A stretch of DNA of 64,000 bases from Drechslerella dactyloides (lineage: Eukaryota; Ascomycota; Orbiliomycetes; Orbiliales; Orbiliaceae): NCBI GenBank assembly GCA_020064725.1, contig JAGTWJ010000002.1, positions 3,286,001-3,350,000 of the forward strand, read 5' to 3'. Made by a program: the position numbers and the translations under genes. Below are positions 37,301 through 50,100 of this stretch, in pieces. The first letter of the stretch is position 1. Every line of letters starts with the position of its first letter. The notes below the pieces were generated by a model, which saw only the letters and a list, made by a program, of their open reading frames with translations, did no database searches and was not told where the DNA came from.

Positions 37301-38883
37301 AGCTGCGGCTGGAGAACCGGCAGGACAAGACGGTCGGCAAGGAGGCTGCGGCGCTGGAAGCGCAGATGGCGCAGCTGCAGGGCCACATCACTAAGTTGAA
37401 TGGCGAGACCGCAGGCGCGGAGGCGCAGATCAAGGCGCTGCAGGACAAGATTATGGAGGTGGGTGGAATCCGGCTGCGGAGCCAGAACAGCACGGTGGAC
37501 GGGATCAAGGAGAAGATTGATACGCTCAACGAGGAGATGACCGTGGCCGAGGCGTCGAGGGTCAAGGCGGAGAAATCGCGGCAGAAGAACGAGAAGAGCG
37601 AGAAGGATGCGACGAAGGAGTTGGAGACCGTGGAGCGGGATCTGGCCAAGTTGACGGAGGAGATGAACAGCCATGCGTGGCGGGCGCAGGAGGCGATCAA
37701 GAAGGCGGACGAAGCGAAGGACGTAAGTTCACCATTACTTGGTATTTTATATGCTATTCTACATGTATGTGCTAACTGGGTCTACAGTTCCTCGAGGAGT
37801 CTAAGAACAAGCTGGCGGAGCTGAAGGAGCAGCTTGACGAGCAAGTCGCGGAGATTAACAAGACCCGCGCGGCGGAAATCGAGATGAAGAACACGCTTGA
37901 GCAGCACCAGAAGGCCCTGTCGGACAACCAGAAGCGGTTCGCGCACTGGCAGGACAAATTCGGCAAGCTGGCCCTGCAGAGCCTAGCGGACCTGGAAGGT
38001 GACGGCGCCGGCCCGGACGAGATGACGGACGCCCCGCAGCAGATACCAGAATACTCGCGCGACGAGCTGGAAGACATGGACAAGGAGTCGCTCAAGGCGG
38101 ACATTGTCGTGCTCGAAGAAAAGCTGCAGAACGTCAACGTCGAGCTCGGGGTGCTGCAGGAGTACAAGCGGCGGGTGGCCGAATACAATGAGCGCAGCGG
38201 GGATCTGAACGATGCGATCGCGGCGCGGGACGCGGTCAAGAAGCGGTGCGACGACCTGCGGAAGCGCCGGCTGGACGAGTTTATGGAGGGGTTCAGCACG
38301 ATTTCGCTGCGGTTGAAGGAGATGTATCAGATGATTACGATGGGCGGGAACGCGGAGCTGGAGCTTGTTGATAGCTTGGATCCGTTTTCGGAGGGAATTT
38401 TGTTCAGCGTGATGCCGCCGAAGAAGAGTTGGAAGAACATTTCCAATCTGTCCGGTGGTGAGAAGGTCCGTTACCCATATCCTATCTTTTATCGTATTCC
38501 AGGCGTATGATGGTATTCGCTGACTATGGGATTATAGACGCTGAGTTCGCTGGCGCTGGTGTTTGCGCTGCACCATTACAAGCCGACGCCGCTGTATGTT
38601 ATGGACGAGATTGATGCGGCGCTGGACTTCCGGAACGTGTCGATTGTGGCGTCGTATATCAAGGAGCGGACGAAGAACGCGCAGTTCATCGTCATCTCGC
38701 TGCGGAACAACATGGTGAGTCCTCCTATTCATTCATGCTAGATACTATCGGAACGACCGGTCGCTGACATGTGTGGGTGCTGGGTAGTTTGAGCTTGCGG
38801 CGCGGCTGGTGGGGGTGTACAAGGTCAGCCAGATGACGAAGAGCGTGACGATTGAGAACCAGGACTTCATGGTGCGAGCGTAG
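34363..38883 (+). CDS. SMC4: Condensin subunit SMC4
   Basis: Core ATPase of condensin, partner of SMC2, which compacts mitotic chromosomes. Exons: 34363-37722, 37788-38465, 38538-38714 and 38788-38883, giving 1436 residues, normal for fungal Smc4. Residues 1-220 are a disordered acidic and Pro-rich extension with basic patches. The head begins at [20 protein letters not shown]. The Walker A is GPNGSGKS at 256-263. SALIHNSAG follows, as in Smc4. Long coiled coil flanks a hinge at about 739-900 ([41 protein letters not shown]). The ABC signature LSGGEK (1341-1346) ends one exon and TLSSLAL starts the next. The Walker B is [12 protein letters not shown] with D1369/E1370. All three introns are at the 3' end of the gene. 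The GC-rich coding strand produces long but meaningless open frames on the opposite strand. Confidence 0.97.
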
Positions 38884-39442
38884 CGGACGAGCGGGCGGGT
38901 TTATATTATCATTGCATTGTGTGTGTATCTTTACGTGGTATCGGTCTCTTGCATGCATGCTAGGGCGTTTGTATACGATCGATACGATATACGAAATTAA
39001 AGTGGAGGCATGGCCTGGCGTCATCTATGAATGCAAAGTCACGATACAATCATTCACATCGATACGGCATCAAGTACTACCCGGTCTGGAATGCCGTTGT
39101 ACAAAATGTATCATAAGGCTGAGGTGTGCGGTTGTGTCGACGTGCTTTTAACCGACGGGCGGCAGTTGGCTGCCCCAAAGCGAAAAAACTCACGCAACTA
39201 GCCCGACAGAAAAATCCATTGATCCATCGATCCGAGAGCAGTTGACGGCAGCAGCACCACATTCGACGTGCGTACCGTTCGTTCGTTCAGCCGCAGCTCG
39301 GGTAGGTCCTGGGAGACGAAACGGCTGCGGGTATTTTAATTTACGAGGCGGTGCTGCGAGGTGCAGTGCAGTGCAGCAAAGGTTATTTCGACGTCAGGTT
39401 GTTACACAGCGTTGGGCTTGTAGTACAGGCTGCTGTTTGACG
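38884..39442. other. Intergenic, SMC4 / EFM5
   Basis: 559 nt holding the SMC4 3' end and the EFM5 promoter. A short GTGCA repeat lies near 39359-39376. No gene is seen. Confidence 0.45.
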
Positions 39443-41343
39443 ATGGAGGACGACGACTTGCGGTGAGTACAGATATCCTTTGGATTTTACGCAATAATGT
39501 GCATACATGCGACAGTCGGATCCAATACGCAAGGGTCTTCAGATAATATGGACACTCAGGTAAACTTGAACATGTAACTGAGGATTTGAGGGCAGACTGT
39601 CGGCGTCCACGCTCGCCGCGCTGCAGGAGTTCATGCACGAAAAGGACACCCGCCGCAAACGATTCGAGGACCTGAAGGCCCAGGCCGAAGACGACGACGC
39701 AGCACGCAAACGGACGGCCGACAGCTCCAACGACGATGTAACGATGGAGGATTTCGAGGCGGATTGGAACGCCAGTCAGTTTTGGTACAGCGAGGAGACG
39801 AGCCGCGCGCTGGCTGAGGAGCTGGCCGCGGGGGCGGACGAAGATACCAAGATCGCGCTGGTCAGCGCGCCGAGGTTTGTTTCCTCCCTCTTGGTATTAT
39901 ATTGTATTACTGTATGGATCCAATGGTGTTATTTTGCCATGGATCTTGTTCGACGCCAAGCTGGATATTTCGGATGTCGAACGCGAGCTAACTGCAAGAA
40001 ACAACCACCAGCGTCTTTGTGAAGCTGAAGAATTTGATGGTGGGCCCCTCCCTCTTACGTTTCTATCGACTACATGCATTTTCTTTCTTTTCTCTGCCCT
40101 GGCCCTTGTCGGTGCCCAATGGTGGGGCGAACGGTCACGGTGCATGTCGACTGCAGTACAGCTGCTTGGCACTCAGGGTTGCCTTTCTAGCGTCGGATTC
40201 GGATCGTTGAGCCATCCGATTTCCCTCCAGGCCGGCGTCGATGGAGTCATGTCACTCGCCTGGCGAGTTGGAGGCCTGTGATATGTGATGGGATGAGTGG
40301 CCAGCGAGAGCTTTGTGCTGTTTATCCGGCACAATCGTCTGTGCGAGACAAGTTCGACATCAGACAGGGTTGTCGACAAGCTTGTGCTACTCGATATGTA
40401 CTATTATACTTGGTAGTCCATCTATGCTAATTGGTATCGGCATGCATACAGAAGGATGGCCAGGTGCCCAAGTGCGCGGTGCAGCTGTTCGAGTTCGACC
40501 GGCGGTTCGCGCTGTTCGGCGACGAGTTCACCTTTTACGACTTCAACGAGCCGGTGAAGCTGCCGCCGGCGTGGAAGGGGGCCTTTGATAGGATTCTCGT
40601 CGACCCGCCGTTTCTGTCCGAGGACTGTGAGTACAATTTCATTACGTATATCATATTATATCCTATCGATTGGAGATCGAAACGAAACGTCTACGAAAGT
40701 ACAATTGGTGCAGATTGGATATAAATACTTATATCAGCATAACGATATTGGTATATATCAATGGCGTGCATGTGCTTGCTTCGAGAACTCGCTAACCTAA
40801 CTGGCGGTTTTTTTTATCTTTTAGGCCAGATGAAAGGTGAGATACAACCAGTATATCGTTATGCTTCCCTGTGTGTTCAAAGTTCATAGCGGCCAGTTTC
40901 TTCTCCTTGATTCCTTGCAGCTATACACTATCCCGCGATCAGGGATTTCTACTGGAGATCGCGGCCACTGCAGCCCCGGAGCCTGTCTGCAGCCAACGGT
41001 CACTAACGGAGTCTGGTATAATATACTAACTGACGCTCGTGCGTTCCTTCCTGCAGCTGCCGTGACCGTTCGCTGGCTGGCCAAATCCTGGACGCCAGCA
41101 GCGCCGCTCGTCGGTGACAATCCGGCCCGACCGGATGTCGTCGGATCGCAACACGACAAACAGCAAAAAGTCATCGTGTGCACCGGCGAGCGCATGAAGG
41201 GCGTGGTCGACAAGATGTACAGGAAGGCCGGGGTGCGGTGCACCGGCTTTGACGTGCAGCATGCGCAGGGTCTCAGCAATGAGTTTCGGTGTTATGCGAA
41301 CTTTGAGTGCGCACGCTGGAAATGGGATCCGGTTGATGAATGA
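39443..41343 (+). CDS. EFM5: eEF1A lysine methyltransferase Efm5 (N6AMT2 family)
   Basis: S-adenosylmethionine-dependent seven-beta-strand methyltransferase; yeast Efm5 trimethylates a lysine near the N-terminus of eEF1A in the cytosol. Six exons: 39443-39462, 39596-39874, 40012-40039, 40452-40626, 40825-40836 and 41057-41343, giving 266 residues (yeast protein is 248). It begins MEDDDLRLSASTLAALQEF. The block WNASQFWYSEETSRALAEEL is a family hallmark. SAPSVFVKLKNLM is rebuilt across intron 2. The DPPF catalytic motif is at 160-163 in RILVDPPFLSED. The C-terminus has CTGFDVQHAQGLSNEFRCYANFE. Exon 5 is only 12 nt and exon 3 only 28 nt, while intron 3 is 412 nt, unusually long for this window. 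Every join restores phase and known family sequence, so the unusual exon layout is well supported. Confidence 0.9.
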
Positions 41344-44300
41344 GAATACATTCTCTTCATACAGGTCTGTGTATGCTAGCTAGGAAACTTCATCGAATCG
41401 TCATATTAATAACAGTATATTAGGCGCTGATTCGACCGTGTGGACGTGCCTGTTTTGAGAGACTGTGTGCAAGTGTACAGCTCGTCGTCGTCGGGCGTTG
41501 GGCAGTCATGCATGCATGTGGATGCATCCAGACAGCCTTCTAGATGGAGGGATATACTCGATATGCAATTACACAATTAATGCCTGATTACACAATTCGG
41601 ACACAGTGGATTGAATGTTTTCACGTAATCTGGAGGTGCTTGCACTAGTTGCGGCAGTTACTCGGTGATTCAGACGACACGAGAATACGATAGTATTATA
41701 CTCGCCAAGAGATGATACATATCAATTCTGTAGATATGCGCACGAGGTCAATTTTGTGGAACTGCTTGAACGTTGGATTGATAATTTGGGAACTTGAAGC
41801 GGGGATCCGACGTAGCGTAGGCTAATTGGCCCGGATTCGCTGATACCAAGGTAACCGTTAGCTTTAGTTAACAGGTCGGCGTCCGTGAGATCATCGTCGT
41901 ACGATAGGATACTGGCATATGGATATCTCTTGAGCTCGCATTGCCCAGCATGCTTGGGTCAGCTCGGGGAGGAGAGTATATGCATACTGGAGCTGCCTTG
42001 CAAAGCTCCGAAAGTACCGATTGGTGCAACGCCGGTCACCTTCCACTTTCTTTTTTCCCAGAGAGCAAGTACGACGACTGGGTTAAAGATCAGATGACGG
42101 TGAAGTGAGCAAGAAGCTGCAGGACATATGTATGTCTGGCGGTAGAGAGATAGGTGGAGCATGAATGCAAATGTAGGGTTAGTGTACCGGCAGATCCGGC
42201 ACTCCGGTGTTCCCAACTAGGCCGGCAGGCAGACTTCATAGCGCTGACCAATATGCCCATACCGGAGCGCACTCGAGTCGAGTGGTAATGATATGACGGG
42301 TCCATGCTTGCGTTCCCATCTCGTATGTAACTCAATTAACTCGCGATTGTAACCGATCGCGCCGAACGAAGCGGAGCATGTGAAAACATAAAGTAAATGA
42401 AACAATCGCGAAATCAAATCTAGACAAAACAGCGCCGTACGTGCATATGCCATGTCTTCCCCGCCGACTTGGCGGGTGACGTTAACGTTATAACAAAGTC
42501 GCATGCAATGTTAAACCGTCTTGTGGAAACACGATGATTCATAATTGTATCGTTTCCGTCTGACAAATGCCATAGCCAGGGCGTTCACGTTCGTTCGTTC
42601 GCCTGCAGAAACGCGCGATCGAATCAAAAATTTAGATTTGAAGGGAGGAATATATTGGTAAGCAATGCAGAGGTAGACAGCGCCCCATCGACATTGCACA
42701 GAGCTACCATCGCATCATAGCATCATTTGATGCATGGGGCAAGGGTGCAGCTAGGCGGACCCACCCTCGTGCGCCAACCGAGAACGGGGCTTGCGAAGAA
42801 GCAAATATATCGAAACGAAATGAAAAGTCGAAAGGCGATGTATACTTGTACGTATGTACCCTCGATCGCTATTGAGCAGATCGGATCCCGCTGAGGAGCA
42901 CAGATGGAATGAAATGGTCTGATAGTGCGCTCATACTCATCTACCGGGCCCCGGGTAGGACCCTTATATCGGTGTTTTCCAGTCGAAACCGAGGAGACGT
43001 AGTATAATGTGCCAGCCGCCTGTCAGTTTGAAGCGAGAACAAATCGTTGCGCGTTCCTGCGGCGCGACGTTGGGCAGTTGCTGCCGGGGAGTCGAGACTC
43101 GCTTCGACTGGCAGCCGGCGGGAAAATACGAAGGGATGCTGAGAATAGAATTCAATGATCTAATTGTAGGAGCCGCTGGGATACGAGAGGGGGGGAACTG
43201 GTGAAGAAAGACAAGCATGGGCATGAAGCGTTTCACGTCGATAGACGGACCCGGGAACAAAAGCCACCGGCGAGGAGCCACCGCTGCTAGCTTGGTCGTC
43301 GACCAACTCGGCGGGCCGGGGCTGGGATCAGCTTATTTCCGAACTCCGAGGAGCATGCGGTAGAGCTGTTGTTAGCGCGGGCAGAGGGTTCTGCGAAAGG
43401 AACGAAGGTAGCCAGTTGAGGTTGCGATTACCATATCGCGATATGCATTTTCAAGTGACTTCCTGCTTCCTTCGTACGGCATGTGCAGCCCGGAAACCGG
43501 TGACGAGAGTATCAATATCCCACTCGCATGCCAAGCGTAGGGCGGGGCCACAGCCAGCTGCATTCCTCTGTTTTTCCTTTTTTCTCCCGCTGTCGTGAAC
43601 CTTGCCGGGGTGTTTTTATAGAGAAAGAAGAAAAAAAAGCTTCACGAATCATGCTGCGCGCGTACAAACCTTCGCTGTCGTAAGTAAGTTTCGTTCGCAA
43701 CGACCGAAAAACGAAAGGCTTCCCTGCGCATCTTTGCACCCAGAAAGACTCCACGGCTCCGGAGCGTCCCGGGGCGTGAGCTCCCATTCGCTGGAGGTAG
43801 GTATCTTCTTCTCCAGCTGTCGCCTGTTAGCTACATGGAACTAGCAGAAGTGGAAAGCTCAAGTTACCGACTTCGACAATAATTAACCTGCAAGCCGAGT
43901 GTGAGTATGTAATGCGCCGAGCCCTTCTGCCTGCCTGGCGGGGCAGCACGAGGAGGAACGCTGCCCATTGTCGCCGTGGTCTGCCCCGGGAGGAGGGGCC
44001 GGCGCCCAGAAAGCTTTCATGGTGGTGATGTCTCATATGTCCGAGTCCCGGCTGGAGCGCTCGCCTGCTGAATAATGACTGCGAACGAAGCGGTGATATT
44101 GCTACCTGGTAGCCCGTCGGCCGCAGACTTCCCTGCAGCCGGACAGACAGGTAGGCCTAGCAGGGCATGACGTGACGCCTTGCTGTCACGGATTGTATAA
44201 AACCCGAAGGGCTCCGCTGGAGACGGCGGGCGCCGCTGTCCTGCAGTGCTGATAGCAGCTGTATATAAGACGGTCGAGGCCCTCCGGTGTCCTGCATGCG

Positions 44301-44776
44301 ATACGGTTTATAACCACGTTTGGCCCTTCGGTGCTCTATTATATTAGCAACCGCTGTTCTCCAGCCCAGGGCCGTATTGACGGACCGGCCGGTCTTGACT
44401 CGACTCGACTCTCCCTTGAAACAGGTACGGACTGGAAGCTGTCGGGACGTCAGACCGCTCCATCTTGTCTTAGTTCATCTATGATAGCTGCCCCATTCGA
44501 ACATTCTGCGTGTTCTTCCGTCGCCAAGCGAGTCGCACACCGCACGACGTACGACGGACGCTTAGAATTGAAAGATCGAAATTGCAGGCTGGCGAATCGC
44601 AGTAAAACGGACGGGTTAAAGTTGACCACGATCTCGCGCCCGTGGCCTGACTGTGGTCGTCCCTTGTGCCTGGGCGTCGCATCGCCATTCCCCTTTGCTG
44701 GGCCCTCGTTTGACGCTGTCGCAATCGAGCGGCGTCGAAAGCGGCGTGCAGCCGGCTAGCCGTCACCTGGCTCCAA
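41344..44776. other. Gene-free stretch upstream of the Ytp1-like gene
   Basis: About 3.4 kb without a supportable gene. Frames are all under about 145 codons and overlap on both strands. Near 44200-44320 there are two TATA-like words (TATAAAA, TATATAAG) with a repeated GTGTCCTGCA/CTGTCCTGCA word. These could be upstream promoter elements. Confidence 0.4.
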
Positions 44777-44783
44777 TATAAAG
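44777..44783 (+). promoter_or_regulatory. TATA box of the Ytp1-like gene
   Basis: TATAAAG lies 314 nt upstream of the ATG at 45097, just after a CCAAT-like CTCCAATA context. This suits a leader of about 280 nt. Sequence-based only. Confidence 0.4.
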
Positions 44784-45096
44784 CGGCTTGGATACACCAA
44801 AAAAGAAAGCTGAGGCAAGCTGAAAGCAAACTTGGTTGAAAGGTTGACTCGAAGGTTTGGATTCTCGGAAAGTTCGAAGCTCTCGACATTGCATCACTCT
44901 CTTTTTTATTTCATATATACCGCATACGCTCGCTGTTGCCGTGCCGCTGGGGAAAACCGCTGTTCGCTCTCTCGAAATCCTGGTCGACGTCGAGGTTGCT
45001 GCTTCGGACATTGGAAAACACACCACCCACTTTCACTAACTCTCCCTTCGATATAACACTCATTCGGCCGGCGGACGGGCAGGCGAGCGCGAAGCG

Positions 45097-47149
45097 ATGG
45101 CTGGGACGAGGCGGCTGCTGGCGTGGGCCCTGCTGGCGGTATGCGAGGTCACCCTGGCTGCAGCTGCACCCCACGGCGAGGAGAAGGAGGACAGCAGCCA
45201 TATGGACCACAATGCCTCCATGAATGTACCGGACGTCTCGGAGGACGCGGATAGCTACTGGCGGCTGAGTAAGGCGCGGTGGCTGATATACGGACACATC
45301 ATCCTAATGATGCTCAATTGGGTGCTGATACTGCCAGTCTGTAAGTGGAGAAAGAATCGATGGAAGGATGTAATTCTGTCGAAGTGGTGATGGTTGCTAA
45401 TGGTATAAAACGTCTAGCGATAATGTTCGCGGTTGCGAAATCAAACCTCCACATTCCCGTCCAACTTGTCTTCCTGGCCGTGAACGGCTTCGCGATATTC
45501 CTCTCCGTTATATACAATGCCCAGACACCAGACCTGTACCCCGCCAACGCCCACCATCGCATGGGATGGGTAGTCGTCGCCGTTCTGACCGCCCAGACTG
45601 CTGTCGGCGTCATTTTCTCCGTCGCGAAGAGTCGTGATGGACCTGCTACAAAGGAAGAGGACTCGTCGCTGATGGCGGCTGCCACGCTGCGCTACCAACG
45701 CATGGGGACGGTGCAGCGACAAGGATCGTGGAATAGTGACAGCGCGCACGGCGGCTCGGACCACAGCCCGACGAGTCGGTCGCCGTCAATGGAGGACGAT
45801 GGGCCGTATATGCACGAAGACCTGGACGAGCATGAGCTGAAGCCTGTCGAAGAGGAAGAAGGCCGCTTCGAGAAGCTAGCGAGCAAATATGTTCCGAGAT
45901 TCTCAGTCGCGCCCATCTGGATCAAGGTTGCGCATGTCGGGTACCAAATCTCGCAGCGGCTGCTGTTGATCTGGGCCTTCATGCTGATTACTACTGGCGT
46001 CTCGACGTATACCGGCGCCTTCGTATGTCACAACCTATCAAAATGTCTAAAATAGACAGAGCTGACGGCTAACGTGTTTTTTTTAAATGTTACAGAAGGG
46101 CGGCTGGGTTTTCACTGGTCTTGCGCACGTTATCAAGGGCGGCATCTTCTTCTTCTATGGAATCTTCACGCTGGGACGATATCTGGGCTGCTTCGCAGAC
46201 CTCGGCTGGGCGTGGAACATCAAGCCGGACGCCTCAATGGTCGGCAAATTCCGTGCGAACATCAAGTCGGCCGAGATGGTCGAATCCGCGATTATATTCA
46301 CCTACGGCTTCACGAACATCTGGCTGGAGCACCTCGGCGGCTGGGGCGGCGCATGGCACATGGGCGATCTGGAACACGTCTCGATCGCGTTCTGGTTCCT
46401 GGGTGGCGGCCTGCTCGGCATCCTCACGGAGTCCGATAGGGTACGGGGCCTGCTGAACAACGTCTTCTCGGAGGACGCACAGATCCAGATCAACCAGTAC
46501 GAGATGGCGGCACCCCAGCCGATATTCAAGGAGGGACCCAAGTTTCGACAGAGCATGAACGTGTTCCCGTCGCTGGTGATCTTTATGCTTGGGGTACTGA
46601 TGGGCAGCCACCACCAGGACTCCATGCTTGGCTCCATGTTACACAAGCAGGTAAGCGAGCTCGAATGGCGTTGTCATTGTTCTCATTTCTGTCATCCCGC
46701 CCCGCGTGTCGACGGAATTGTGCTGATATGATTATTCCCGAATGTGTAGTGGGGATTGCTATTGTCCGGCGCTGCGGTGTTCCGGCTGGGGACGTTCGTG
46801 CTGCTGTATTTGAAGCCGCCAACGTCGTATCTGCCGTCGCGTCCGTTCACCGAGCCGCTAGCGGCGTTCGCACTGATGGCCGGCGGCACCGTCTTCGTCC
46901 TGAGTGTAAGTTCTAAACGTCAGCCAAATATATCGGTTGTAATAAAGCAAAGCTAATCGGGAACTTTAGAATTCGGAAACCGTCAATGCATTCAACGCGA
47001 TGAATGTTGACGGCATGTTTGCGTTTACGCTGTCGATTGGCGTGACGGCTCTGTTGATGAGTTACCAGACGTTGATGATTGCGCTGAAAGGCTGGGCGGT
47101 CAAGCGAGAGGCGGCCCGGTCGCACAAGCCGGTGTTCACTGTCGCTTGA
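45097..47149 (+). CDS. YTP1: Ytp1-like multi-pass membrane protein
   Basis: Fungal membrane protein of the Ytp1 family (N-terminal DUF2427-type region plus Ytp1 C-terminal domain); biochemical function unknown. Five exons, 45097-45340, 45418-46022, 46096-46650, 46750-46905 and 46970-47149, give 579 residues. A signal peptide (about 1-24) is followed by an acidic, His/Met-bearing segment (HMDHNASMNVPD) and a helix at GHIILMMLNWVLILPV. Further helices occur around 85-150. A Ser/Glu-rich cytosolic loop of about 80 residues follows. The C-terminal half has at least six helices with conserved patches such as RLLLIWAFMLITTGVSTYTGAF, GGIFFFYGIFTLGRYLGCFADLGWAW and HHQDSMLGSMLHKQ. His-rich spots suggest metal binding, but that is speculation. 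All joins keep phase. Confidence 0.87.
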
Positions 47150-50100
47150 CCAATGGCGCCTTCAGCCGTCGGTCTTTTTAGTTTGTTTTTCTTTCGAGCA
47201 AGGAGTTTTTGTTTCCGGTCAGATGGTGGCCCTTCGCTTTGGTTTTTTCTTCGACGTCCCTTAGCTTTGTGATTTTTTAGCTTTTGTTTTCCCTACTGGT
47301 AATGGTTAATACAGCGTTCTCATTGCTATAAACGTGGCAACGGCGATTGCTTTGATATATTGACGAACCCTGGCTATAGAAGCTTCTGGCTTGTGTGAAG
47401 ATGAGTCTGCTTTTTTGTATAAGTTATCTCTATTCGGGTTTGTGCGAATGGATGGAACAGTCACAGGCGGTGGCCATTTCTGTATATATCACGGATGGAC
47501 GGATGGACGGCTTGGATGGGCGGGTGCCTTCTGCTCATTATGTAAGTGAAAAGAACGCTTGGGAGGAATGATCAGCCAAGTCGCGATATCGGCACATGCA
47601 TGGTTGACGGTTGCGGGTCGCTTCTTTGCTTGCATCTCCAGGCAATCTCTTTCTTCCTCGCTGAGTGGATTCGTCAAGTTGCCTCGGCTGGCAACCTATC
47701 TACCGCAAACACGATATGAGAAGATACGACGCCCCTAGGCCAGGTGCACGGGCTTGCATATTGACTTGTAAATATTATCTGCCGTCGTTCGAGTATATAA
47801 ATCTTGCTTGGTATAATATCATTTCCTCGTCTCAATGAACTGGGATATTTGAGAGTGATTTTTCCAATTTTCACGCTTCGAGTTCAGGTTTATGCGGCAG
47901 ATGCATTCAAGTGCTCCGTATTATAGGTGATCGGTTGATATTTGAACGAATGCAGGCAATTGACCAGTTGAGGGGATTTAATCTGCATGCAATATACGGC
48001 GAGTGCCCTGCCCCAGCTGGAGCGGGAAGACGTGCATAGCTCCGAGTGCGACTGCAGTTGGGGATTTCAGCTGGTCAAGGGTCTGAAAATGTCCAACGAA
48101 TGCAAGTTGCGGAGGCTTCTTAGCTAATATTGGGCAAGAGATGATATGATAGATGCAGCTTTCTATATTCTATTCCCTTTTTTTGCTTTCACGTTAATTC
48201 CGCTATCTCGCAAATTTTAGTTTCGCGAGCTGTAAATTACTCGTCGGTAAGAGAGTTGATCGATTGGGTCGTGGTATCGGTAGTTTCGTTTCCGGTTTCG
48301 TTTCATTTGGCAGGAGCTTATAATGACTTGCCGTGTCGACGGCCAGCCGGCCGTTCGGGCCAGTCGGCTGGCTGTGCATGGTCCTCTCATTATTTTATAT
48401 TGCCTTTCGAAATAGCTTGTCGCGTTAATAATTATTACGGTGCTTTGTCGCGCAACCGAGTTTGGAGTTGATTACAGTTGGCGGCGGGGCAGATATCGCA
48501 TCTCCCCGCTCGCCGCTTCGTATCCTCACCTCAATCCGGCCATTGGTCGATAGAAGCTTGCCTGTATGCAATCTTACCATCGTTTGAAAAACTAACTGAC
48601 TTGATTATCAGGCCCGGGATCTTAAAGCAAGCTTCGGATGCCGTGTACACCGGCCAAGCTAACACAATCAATCAATCAATCATACAGGTTACAATGAGTA
48701 GATGTGGACAGGCGAAGACAAACTTGCTGCACGCCAGTGGATCTCGTATCACCAAAGACGAGGCAGCGTGCGCTGCAGGCATGCAATCGCATCTTTCCAG
48801 GCCAATCGACGTCGAAGCGGCCGCTCACATGGCCGCCACATCAGGGAAGCACCATGGAGCTGTACCGGTACCCACAGCCTCTGGAATTCTCGAATGCGCC
48901 CTTGGCCTTGCCTTAGCCCCCCTCCCTCGACGACATCCATGCATCACTTCCAGTCCAGTGAAATCGACACGCAACTCGTCCCAGAGCGCTGGAAATGAGA
49001 GCACGGATGGCGTGGAGGGGTTAAACGAAGGCTCGAAATTAGTGCCGGCGCTGGTGCGTTTTTCCCAAATTACCGGCCGGTGGCTTCCTGTTTGCTGCTG
49101 ACAAGGCGAACGAGCGAAGCCCACGCCGCTAGTGCGGAGTTTTTTTCTTTTAGTGGTTTTTTCTTTTAGTCTTCTCAAAGTGCAATGGGCAGGGACAGGG
49201 ACATGGCACTGGGGCTGCAGTCTGCAGGTAGCCCAATTGGAAGCCGGTGCAACGTATCCGCTAGGATGCTGCTTGGGAGGTTTGCCTCTCGTCGACTACT
49301 ACTCGTCGACGTCGAGAGGTCGAGAGGTCGAGCACGCAAGTAGCTCAAGCAGGACGTGATACGAAGCTTCAGCTTACATGCGCACATACATATCATGCAG
49401 ACTGCCGGTCGACTCTAGTCTTGCAATCTTGGAGGTCTGGCTGTAGCTACCCGTCCGTAGCTGGATGAATCCCGTGCGAGTGTTCATGTATGCACAAAGC
49501 TGCAGTTCATCTCGGCCTTTGTTGCATTATAATTGGCCAATTGGCCTCGATGCGAGATGCTACTTCTACAGGTCAGCATGCTCGAGTCCGAGCTCGCGGC
49601 AGCGGCATCTGTCCTCCGCACGACGATCCAATGATGGAAGGGGACACATGCAGATGCCGTATCAGCATCATGTCAACTTCGGGATACACAAGAACAAGCG
49701 TGCCCCCACGTGCATGCGTGCATGCGTGCGCTGGTCCGGAATATTCCTTCGCGCGGAATTTCACTTGCAAAGGATGCACGCGCATGACTATGCGTGCATT
49801 GATCTGTGATTAGAGCGGGTGTCGATACGACATGTCAGTCTCGGGTACGAAACGTTAACATCGTCGTTCATTTCTGCCAACGGCCTCCACTTCCCTCTCA
49901 ATTGAAACGTCTGGGATCCGTTTCGCCAGAAATTATGCAACGGTCATGTGGTTCTTGTGAAATTGCATCTGGAGGGTAGTAAGAATTTAGACCCGTCGCT
50001 GTCAAATGTGATTATACAACTATGGGGCCGTTGGTCGTTGCTTGGACTCTTGTGATATGATGCTTAAGTACCATATGATACGATATAGGATATCTCCGCG

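Noticed and set aside
35569..37674. A 701-codon open frame antisense to SMC4, and a 450-codon one at 34174-35526
   Set aside because: They are mirror frames caused by GC-rich codons in SMC4. Their Leu/Arg/His-rich or Gly/Arg-rich composition has no family resemblance.
48478..49101. A 207-codon open frame in the long gap
   Set aside because: It does not begin with ATG, has no recognisable motif and overlaps other open frames on both strands.
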